Positions 57,609-64,000 of a stretch of 64,000 bases of DNA are shown one piece after another (the first letter of the stretch is position 1; the number at the start of each line of letters is the position of its first letter). The position numbers and the translations under genes are program-made. Where the stretch lies: contig NZ_JANQBC010000015.1 of assembly GCF_024721995.1 (NCBI RefSeq), positions 1 to 64,000 of the forward strand, in the 5' to 3' direction. This stretch comes from Paenibacillus radicibacter (GTDB lineage: Bacteria > Bacillota > Bacilli > Paenibacillales > NBRC-103111). The notes under the pieces were generated by a model. That model was not told the DNA's origin. It made no database searches and saw nothing but the letters and a program-made list of their open reading frames with translations.

Positions 57609-59669
57609 GTGAAATTAACAGCTATATTGAGTTTGAAGGATGAGTATTCGGCAGTTCTACAACAGGCAGCTAAGAATACTAAGACTTTTCAGAGGCAAGT
57701 CGAGCAGGTCGAGAGGACGCTGAATCGTGCTTTTAATAAGAATCGTAATATCAAGGTCGATCATCAATCTGCGATAAGCGCTCTGGATAAAGTCACGAAG
57801 AAGTTAAAAGAAATTCAGGAAATAAAAGTAAGCGTTGGGGTTAAGGAGAATGAGAAGTCTTCAGATAAACCATCGAGGTTTATCACTCAAGCTAAGAAAG
57901 ATCTTAAGACTTTAAGTGAGATGTATAAGAGCATACAGCCAGTCATTAAGAATAGTTTGATTGGAAAGACAGTAGGAAAAGGTATAAAACTCGTAATTGG
58001 AATTGCTGATGAAACTACAAAACCCTTTAGAAGGGTTATTTCATTTGCCAAGAAGCCCCTAATATTAACTCTGAAAGTGGCTGACTACGCAACCCAAGGA
58101 ATTATGAAAGTAGTCGGTTTTGCTAAGCAAATTGGGACAATGATTGCACCAGCTTTTATTAAAATTGGCGATATGATTGCAGGTACTTTAAAAAATGCTT
58201 TCAATAGTGGTATGGAGCTGGAACAACAGCAAGTAGTTATGGATCAAGTCATGAAGGTGAACAATCCTAAGATGTCTGAGGCTGGTTCGCAAAAGGCGTC
58301 TCAAGAGTACATGCAGGAACTGCGCGACAATGCGGTGTCTAAGTCGTTTAATTCGTCAGATGTGATCGCAGCAGGGACGAAAGCACTTAAGGAAACAGGT
58401 GGAGATGCCAAGCAAGCCATGGAAATGGTGAAGCTAGCTGAGAATATGGCTGCACTTAATCCTGAGAAAAAGCTATCAGATGCGATGAAAGCTTTGGGTG
58501 ATTTGAAGAGTGGCGATTCCAAGGGAATGAAGGATTTCAATTTTGATATTAAAGATACCAAGGCAAAAGCGGCAAAAGGCGATCTAAGTAAGATGAAAAG
58601 TGACAATGGTATGGGACTAGAGCAGATGTTCGCCGGTGGGGCTGACAAAATGGCAGGTACTGCGAAGGGCATGCTTGGTACAATTACAGGCGGTCTAAAG
58701 ATGGGTATGCAAGATATGGGGTTCAATATGATCCAAGCGCTCAAGCCATTACTAGAGCAGATTATTCCTTTGGTTGAGAAAATGCAGCCTTTATTCGCAA
58801 GCCTTGGCACATCACTTGGCTCTGCTATTACAAAAGTGATTCAATATTTCAAGCAGAATGAAGGACCTATTAATCAATTTAAAGATTCGGTGCTGAGCAT
58901 ATTTACTTCTGTTTCACAAGGTTTCGAGAGATTTATTACGTGGTTGAGGCCATTTTTACCGAAAATTAATGATTTCATTATTGGGGTTATTGAAAAAGCA
59001 TACAATGTCATTTCACCAATGTTAGAACCAATTAAGAATCTGTTTAAAAGTATCTTTGAGTGGATTGTGAACAACATGCCAGTATTTCAGAATGCAATCG
59101 GTGCAGTATTCAGCGCAATTGCTCCTGTCATTGATGTCGTCATCTTAAGTTTCTCCACTCTTTGGGATTTATGGCAAAAGGCATGGCCAACTATTCAGAG
59201 CATTATTGAGAGTGTTTGGGGTGTTGTACAGCCGATATTCGGTGCGATCGTAGATATTATTGGTATCATCATCGAACTTGGTAAAAGGCTATGGAATGAA
59301 ATGCTTCCAGTTTTTGAAGGTATTTGGTCAGTTCTCAAACCGATTGTCGATGGAATCGGTTCATTCGCAAGTTGGATTGGTGACAAAGTCAGCTGGTTCC
59401 GTAAGGAACTTCAAGGTGATGATAAGTCCTCAGGCAAACCCCATGCAGCAGGTCTTCACACCGTTCCAAGAGACAATTACCCTGCACTGCTCCATCGTAA
59501 TGAAGCTGTTCTTACAGCACAAGAAGCGAATCAATACCGCAATGGTAGCAGAGGTAGCAGTATAGTCATCAACATGAACAATCCAGTTGTCCGTGACGAG
59601 AGCGACTTCCAGAGATGGTCGAATTTACTGCGTCGTGAACTTGAGACGGCTGGACTCAATATGGCATAG
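57609..59669 (+). CDS. Tail tape measure protein (module 2)
   Basis: 686 residues. An N-terminal coiled coil (YSAVLQQAAKNTKTFQRQVEQ), a basic helical region, membrane-like segments in the second half and the conserved C-terminal GLHTVPRDNYPALLHRNEAVLTAQEA, ending in an RRELETAG helix. Starts GTG 57609 after GGGAGGTGAATGT. Its length is within 5 percent of module 1's tape measure, so both tails should be nearly equal in length. Confidence 0.9.
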   Translation: MKLTAILSLKDEYSAVLQQAAKNTKTFQRQVEQVERTLNRAFNKNRNIKVDHQSAISALDKVTKKLKEIQEIKVSVGVKENEKSSDKPSRFITQAKKDLKTLSEMYKSIQPVIKNSLIGKTVGKGIKLVIGIADETTKPFRRVISFAKKPLILTLKVADYATQGIMKVVGFAKQIGTMIAPAFIKIGDMIAGTLKNAFNSGMELEQQQVVMDQVMKVNNPKMSEAGSQKASQEYMQELRDNAVSKSFNSSDVIAAGTKALKETGGDAKQAMEMVKLAENMAALNPEKKLSDAMKALGDLKSGDSKGMKDFNFDIKDTKAKAAKGDLSKMKSDNGMGLEQMFAGGADKMAGTAKGMLGTITGGLKMGMQDMGFNMIQALKPLLEQIIPLVEKMQPLFASLGTSLGSAITKVIQYFKQNEGPINQFKDSVLSIFTSVSQGFERFITWLRPFLPKINDFIIGVIEKAYNVISPMLEPIKNLFKSIFEWIVNNMPVFQNAIGAVFSAIAPVIDVVILSFSTLWDLWQKAWPTIQSIIESVWGVVQPIFGAIVDIIGIIIELGKRLWNEMLPVFEGIWSVLKPIVDGIGSFASWIGDKVSWFRKELQGDDKSSGKPHAAGLHTVPRDNYPALLHRNEAVLTAQEANQYRNGSRGSSIVINMNNPVVRDESDFQRWSNLLRRELETAGLNMA

Positions 59670-59680
59670 GGGGATGGATG

Positions 59681-60316
59681 ATGGAATTTTGGCTTTCTTT
59701 TAACAATGGGGAAGAGAAGTTGCGGCTTCCTGTTCCTCCTAGCAGCTTTGAGATGCAGACTGGCAATACGAACGAGACCGTGAACATTTACGAAGTGGGT
59801 GAGGTTCAGTTAATTGGTAAACGCCGATTGAAGTCGATCTCACTGGCGTCGTATTTTCCAATTCGTGATGATGGGCTCTGTCAGTATCGAGACTTCCCTC
59901 CTCCGCAAAAATGTGTAGAGATGATCGAGAAATGGCGAGATAGTGGCCGTCCGATTCGCTTAATCATCATTGGGGAGAGCTTAACGGTGAATGAGGCGAT
60001 GGCGATTGAATCATTCAATTATTCGCAGAAGCATGGCCCTCAGGATATTTATTTTACACTGGATTTAAGAGAGTATCGCTTCTTAAACTTTAAAGCTACG
60101 ACGAGTGCTGCATCGGCTCTATTGCAAAAAATTGTCGGTGATGCAAGACCTGTAGAGAAGGTACCGAACAAGACGTATATCGTACGAACAGGGGATACGC
60201 TTCTGACGATTGCGAAGAGCCAGAATGGGGATGCATCCGCTAAAGATAAGCTCAAGGAGAAGAATGGGATTGTGGATGAAAACAACCTGACTCCAGGGAA
60301 GGTGCTTGTACTATGA
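59681..60316 (+). CDS. LysM-containing tail protein, XkdP type (module 2)
   Basis: 211 residues starting MEFWLSFNNGEEKLRLPVPPS, parallel to the module 1 protein. C-terminal LysM: YIVRTGDTLLTIAKSQNGD...LTPGKVLVL. In-frame ATGs at 59678 and 59681; spacing after GGGGGATGG favours 59681. Overlaps the hub gene by 4 bp. Confidence 0.9.
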   Translation: MEFWLSFNNGEEKLRLPVPPSSFEMQTGNTNETVNIYEVGEVQLIGKRRLKSISLASYFPIRDDGLCQYRDFPPPQKCVEMIEKWRDSGRPIRLIIIGESLTVNEAMAIESFNYSQKHGPQDIYFTLDLREYRFLNFKATTSAASALLQKIVGDARPVEKVPNKTYIVRTGDTLLTIAKSQNGDASAKDKLKEKNGIVDENNLTPGKVLVL

Positions 60317-61299
60317 AGATGCAGCATATCAGTCGAGAAGGGAAATCAAGCGATATTACCTTTCTCGTGCAAAATATGACGTGGAGCGGGGATGTTGCTG
60401 AAGCAGCTCGTAGAGTGGAATTAACACTAGCGGTGTCCTCGCTTGATCATTACTTGCCGCAAGTTGCGATGGATCTAGGAGAAAAGCTGGTATTTAGCAC
60501 AGATGAGGGTAAAGAGCTGTGGCAGGGGTTTATTTTTCAAAAAAATCGATCGTTAAATGGCAGTGAATTCAAAGTCACAGCGTTCGATGGTTTGATCTAT
60601 TTAACCAAATCGAAATTGCCTAGATTGTTTAACGGGATGACGCCTGAGCGAGTAACGGCTGCTGTCTGTGCAGAGCTTGGTGTACCCGTTGGACAATTAT
60701 CTGTGACCAACTTGCCGCAGACTTTTGCCAATCAGGATGGTGGTGGAGGGAAGTCCGGTTATGAAGCGATTATGACCAGCTATTCAAGCGCCTCTAAGCA
60801 GAACGGGAAAGTCTATATGGCACGTATGGATAAGGGTGCACTTGATGTCGTTGAAAAAGGGGCTGTCGTCGCCCAAACGGAACTTACTGCAAGTACGAAC
60901 TTAACGGATGCCAGCTATGGTGAAGATATGAGCGCAATGGTGAATACCGTCATCATTACAGATGAGATGGGCAACACCATTGATCAAGTGCGGAATAGTG
61001 ATTGGCTGAAGAATTACGGCCTATTACAAGAGGTTTATCAGAAAGAAGAAGAGAAAGATCCGAAGAAGATGGCAGAAGCGATGCTGCATGGTATTGATCG
61101 AACAGCAAGTGTAGAGTTAATTGGTGGACCGGATAAATATGATCTGATTGCAGGGAATGCGGTGCGGATCAAGGAGGATGTGACCGGGATAACCGGTCTT
61201 TTTTATATTGATAGGGATACGCACACCTTCCAAGGCGGGCAGCACAAGATTAGCTTGGACCTGAATTACAAGAACGTGATGGAAGAGCATGAAGCTTAA
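60313..61299 (+). CDS. Tail hub / baseplate protein, XkdQ type (module 2)
   Basis: 328 residues, hub family. N-terminal FLVQNMTWSGDVAEAARRVEL and SSASKQNGKVYMARMD, then AGNAVRIKEDVTGITGLFYIDRDTH at the C-terminal end. Paralogous in role to the gene at 48198 but divergent in sequence. ATGA overlap with the LysM gene. Confidence 0.87.
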   Translation: MKMQHISREGKSSDITFLVQNMTWSGDVAEAARRVELTLAVSSLDHYLPQVAMDLGEKLVFSTDEGKELWQGFIFQKNRSLNGSEFKVTAFDGLIYLTKSKLPRLFNGMTPERVTAAVCAELGVPVGQLSVTNLPQTFANQDGGGGKSGYEAIMTSYSSASKQNGKVYMARMDKGALDVVEKGAVVAQTELTASTNLTDASYGEDMSAMVNTVIITDEMGNTIDQVRNSDWLKNYGLLQEVYQKEEEKDPKKMAEAMLHGIDRTASVELIGGPDKYDLIAGNAVRIKEDVTGITGLFYIDRDTHTFQGGQHKISLDLNYKNVMEEHEA

Positions 61300-61316
61300 G
61301 GGAGGAGGATGCGCAT

Positions 61317-61625
61317 ATGTCGATGTCTTGGATGATTAATCTGATCCGTGAGCAAGGAGCTAAGTATAATCCGCCGTCTCTTTTGTTTGGCGAAGTGCTT
61401 TCTTTACATCCAGAAATGAAGATCAAGTTAGGGGATCTGGTGCTGTCGAAGTCGTTCCTCCTAGTAGCCGAGCATTTACTTCATTCACGTGTAAAAGGGA
61501 GTCAGGTTGGAGTCGTTCATGAAGTTGAGTTGTCTCCACCTCTTGCGATTGGAGATACAGTAGCAGTCATGCCAACAACGGATTTTCAACGATATGTCGT
61601 GTTATGTAAGGTGGTGGGAACGTGA
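61317..61625 (+). CDS. DUF2577 (XkdR-like) baseplate protein (module 2)
   Basis: 102 residues. LIREQGAKYNPPSLLFGEVLSLHPE and LAIGDTVAVMPTTDFQRYVVLCKV resemble the module 1 counterpart (both end in a short beta domain). GGGAGGAGGATGCGCAT precedes the ATG. Overlaps the next gene by 4 bp. Confidence 0.83.
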   Translation: MSMSWMINLIREQGAKYNPPSLLFGEVLSLHPEMKIKLGDLVLSKSFLLVAEHLLHSRVKGSQVGVVHEVELSPPLAIGDTVAVMPTTDFQRYVVLCKVVGT

Positions 61626-62053
61626 GTGGGATTTTTCCTTTTATTGATCAATCGGTGGAAACAGTAGAAGCAGCCGAGCAGAACTTAGTGATGTTTAAGG
61701 AATATGCTTGGGATTTTGAGAAGAATGATTTTGTCATGCATAATGGTCGACCTGTTGTCCTTGAAGGTAATGACGCCTTGATGGTATGGGCGTATAAAGC
61801 ACTTAAGACAGAGCGGTATCGATATTTAGCGTATAGCTGGAATTTTGGAGTAGAGTTTGATCGATTGATGGGCAGTTCTTTCTCCTCTTCACAATTGCAG
61901 CAGACTGAGGCGGAGCGATACCTACGAGAGGCATTGCTTGTGAATCCGTATATCAAGGATGTGGCAGGGGTTCAGGTCTCTTTTACAAAAGATGTACTGA
62001 ATATGAGCTTTAAATTATTGACGGTATATGGGGAGGTGAATATGAATGTTTGA
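61622..62053 (+). CDS. DUF2634 (XkdS, gp25-like) baseplate wedge protein (module 2)
   Basis: 143 residues, GTG start. KTERYRYLAYSWNFGVEFDRLMG and EAERYLREALLVNPYIKDV align with the module 1 protein. Overlaps both neighbours (4 and 8 bp). Confidence 0.88.
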   Translation: MSGIFPFIDQSVETVEAAEQNLVMFKEYAWDFEKNDFVMHNGRPVVLEGNDALMVWAYKALKTERYRYLAYSWNFGVEFDRLMGSSFSSSQLQQTEAERYLREALLVNPYIKDVAGVQVSFTKDVLNMSFKLLTVYGEVNMNV

Positions 62054-63098
62054 GAATCAGAGTTATGAGTCGCTACTGGTTATGTTGCTGGATCGTGTGA
62101 AAACACCTGGAATTGCTAAACAGGAAGGCACATTCGTCTATGACAGTATGTCACCTGTTGCCATTGAAATGGCGATTGCTTATTCGCAGCTAGATCGTGT
62201 GTTACGACTTGGGTTCGCACAGACGACGACAGGTGAGTATCTGGATCGGAGAGCTGAAGAATTTGGGGTGCTGCGTAAAGAGGCTACGGTAGCTAAGGGT
62301 ATTATTCGAATCGTTGGACCACCTGGGACAAAGGTTCCGAGTGGAGTTGTATTCTCGACGACCAGTGGAACTTTATTCAAAACAGTTAGTGATGTAAGTA
62401 TCGGATCAGGTGGAAATGTGATGGCTGCTATTCAAGCAGTTGAGGCTGGATCAGGTGGGAATGTTCCAGCCGGTTTAGTTACACAGGTCCCGATTACATG
62501 GTCAGGTATTCTACAAGTGATGAATGATGCACCTATCGATGGGGGATATAATGTTGAGGCAGATGACTCGTTGTTATCTCGATTATTAGCGAAGGTAAGA
62601 AATCCTGCAACCAGTGGCAATGTGAATCATTACTTGCAATGGGCAAGAGAAGTTCAAGGAGTTGGCGATGCGAAAGTATTCCCGGTATGGAACGGACCAC
62701 TAACAGTGAAAGTAGTGCTCTTAAGTGAGCAGAAGCGAGCGCCATTACCTTCAGTTGTATCGGCTGTGACTGAGTATATTGAATCAGTTAGACCGATTGG
62801 AGCCCAGATAACCGTGGTTCCTGCTGTTGAGACAGCAGTGAATATTAGTGTAAAAGTTACAGTGGAAAGTGGAGCGAATCTAGCAGGTGTCAAAGAATCT
62901 ATTGAGCAGCGAATCACAAATTACCTGCAAGACTTGGCGTTCAAAGACAACACCATTCGCTACTCGCAGATTGCCAATGTCGTGTTAGATGCTCCTCATG
63001 TGATTGACTATTCCAATCTCACGCTTAATGGAGGGAATACGAACATTGTAATTCCAAGTGAGGGTGTAGGGGTATTGGGGATGGTGACGGTGGCGTGA
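62046..63098 (+). CDS. Baseplate J/gp47-family protein, XkdT type (module 2)
   Basis: 350 residues. LLDRVKTPGIAKQEGTFVYDSMSPVAIEM, EYLDRRAEEFGVLRKEATVAKG and RNPATSGNVNHYLQWAREVQGVGDAKVFPVW run parallel to module 1. Overlaps the next gene by 4 bp (GTGA). Confidence 0.9.
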   Translation: MFENQSYESLLVMLLDRVKTPGIAKQEGTFVYDSMSPVAIEMAIAYSQLDRVLRLGFAQTTTGEYLDRRAEEFGVLRKEATVAKGIIRIVGPPGTKVPSGVVFSTTSGTLFKTVSDVSIGSGGNVMAAIQAVEAGSGGNVPAGLVTQVPITWSGILQVMNDAPIDGGYNVEADDSLLSRLLAKVRNPATSGNVNHYLQWAREVQGVGDAKVFPVWNGPLTVKVVLLSEQKRAPLPSVVSAVTEYIESVRPIGAQITVVPAVETAVNISVKVTVESGANLAGVKESIEQRITNYLQDLAFKDNTIRYSQIANVVLDAPHVIDYSNLTLNGGNTNIVIPSEGVGVLGMVTVA

Positions 63099-63748
63099 GT
63101 AGAGAGTTAAGTAGTGAAAATCATCTAGAATCTAAGCGACTTGAAGGTGAGAATTTATCAGATAACAAGCTAGCTAATATAGTGTTAGCAAGTGAAAGGC
63201 TTCGAGGTACATTTAATGATCGGATGCGATCAGCGCTGCCAAGCTTTGTAGTCGATTCACCTGTTATGAGTGGCTTAACGTTATCTCAGGCGGATCAGTT
63301 GGGGCAGCTACGTGAAGCTACGGACGATACACTTAATCAGTTTTTCATCGACTCCGCCACATGGGGACTTGCGAACTGGGAACGATTTGTCGGCTTACCG
63401 ACTGACTTAACGAAACCGTTAGATCAGCGCCGTTCCGTCGTGAAGTCGAAGATTCGGGGGATTGGAACAGTTAATGTTGAGTTGATTAAGGGTGTGGCGG
63501 AGTCGTTTGATAATGGTGAGGTTGTGGTAGATGAGGATTTTACGAAATGTTTAATTCGAGTGGAATTTGTAGGTAAGTATGGCATTCCACCGAATATTGA
63601 AGATTTAAAGTTGGCATTGCGTGAGATTATTCCTGCTCATTTACATTTAGATTATAAATTTAAATTCACAACACATGCTGAATTAAAAGGATTCACGTAT
63701 AGGGAACTAGCTAAGTATACGCATCATCAAATTAGAGAGGGGCTGTAA
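63095..63748 (+). CDS. XkdU-like (DUF2313) baseplate protein (module 2)
   Basis: 217 residues. LANWERFVGLPTDLTKPLDQRRSVVKSKIRGIGTVN and KYGIPPNIEDLKLALREIIPAHL match the module 1 protein. The N-terminal 40 residues (ENHLESKRLEGENLSDNKLAN) are an extra acidic segment absent in module 1. The C-terminal LKGFTYRELAKYTHHQIREGL is probably the fibre dock. GTG start. Confidence 0.87.
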   Translation: MSRELSSENHLESKRLEGENLSDNKLANIVLASERLRGTFNDRMRSALPSFVVDSPVMSGLTLSQADQLGQLREATDDTLNQFFIDSATWGLANWERFVGLPTDLTKPLDQRRSVVKSKIRGIGTVNVELIKGVAESFDNGEVVVDEDFTKCLIRVEFVGKYGIPPNIEDLKLALREIIPAHLHLDYKFKFTTHAELKGFTYRELAKYTHHQIREGL

Positions 63749-63750
63749 AA

Positions 63751-64000
63751 ATGGCTAATCAAACAGCTAATCTTGGGTTAGTAAAGCCAACGGAGAATGA
63801 GCATTATGATATTAATATTTTTAATACTAACTCGGATAAAATCGATGCGACAGTATTGGAATTAAACAATAAAATTTCTGTTGCTGGAAAAGTACAATCG
63901 GTCAATAGTAAAACAGGCGATGTCGTATTATCCGCAGTTGATGTTGGGGCGACAAAGCAATCTGATTACAATCTACACGTAGCTGATTACGTAAAGCATC
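63751..64000 (+). CDS. Tail fibre protein of module 2, cut by the window edge
   Basis: Starts MANQTANLGLVKPTENEHYD two bases after the preceding stop, with GAGAGGGG upstream, and continues through QSVNSKTGDVVLSAVDVGAT, a phage-tail-repeat pattern. This N-terminus is common to Gram-positive phage fibres. It differs from module 1's fibres, so the two tails probably bind different receptors. The rest is outside the window. Confidence 0.8.
   Translation, partial: MANQTANLGLVKPTENEHYDINIFNTNSDKIDATVLELNNKISVAGKVQSVNSKTGDVVLSAVDVGATKQSDYNLHVADYVKH

Noticed and set aside
40375-64000. A complete prophage
   Set aside because: No integrase, attachment sites, portal, terminase, capsid or replication genes are visible; only regulation and tails. 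What follows after 64000 is unknown.

Overview
The window looks like a chromosomal segment of a Gram-positive, spore-former-type bacterium, most likely Paenibacillus or a close relative. Evidence: AGGAGG-type ribosome sites before most genes, moderate GC, and Bacillales gene sets (SigY operon, NamZ/NagZ/MurR muropeptide recycling, YesM/YesN-type two-component system, CcpA cre boxes, a SigL/sigma-54 promoter before rocF). The genus is inferred from gene content only.

Layout. 1-200: the end of an IS3-family element. 201-6300: a secreted M60 metallopeptidase, a hypothetical gene, an SLH-like exported protein, a YlbL-type PDZ/Lon-like protease and pdxK. 6400-11480: a MurNAc recycling operon (namZ-nagZ-anmK, then murR) with a promoter and a cre box. 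11485-13486: two acetyltransferases. 13514-17081: a GntR/FCD regulator divergent from glcD-glcF. 17233-21306: a duplicated-domain DNA-binding-like protein, then the complete sigY-yxlCDEFG operon. 21558-23172: pyrK-pyrD. 23964-32278: a sugar ABC importer (ATPase, permease, lipoprotein) with a cre box, followed by a response regulator, a sensor kinase and a membrane-anchored sugar-binding-like protein. 32588-34850: rocF and rocD. 34987-39419: an aldo/keto reductase, nicotinamidase, nicotinate phosphoribosyltransferase and an AI-2E-family permease.

39358-64000 is the most striking part: a phage-tail island with no capsid, terminase, portal or integrase in view. It starts with an ImmA-type protease under a near-consensus LexA box, an XRE repressor, three repressor-like operators and two tandem ArpU-family activators. 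Two complete contractile-tail modules follow in series. Module 1 (42478-54233) has a PBSX XkdK-type sheath. Module 2 (54507 to the window end) has a shorter sheath resembling the clostridial R-type (diffocin) sheath. Each module has its own tube, chaperone with an A AAA AAC -1 frameshift site, tape measure, LysM protein, hub, baseplate proteins and fibres. Three promoters (before the second arpU, before module 1 and before module 2) share an unusual architecture: TGRCM repeats every 11 bp, with the last repeat exactly 27 bp upstream of TATATT in an extended -10 TGATATATT. The proposed circuit is DNA damage -> LexA release -> ImmA -> repressor removal -> ArpU -> both tail modules, i.e. a double tailocin.

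A second unexplained feature is a family of five intergenic palindromic elements (about 120-175 bp), all in the same orientation. Their core is conserved, but their outer arms differ between copies while staying self-complementary within each copy.
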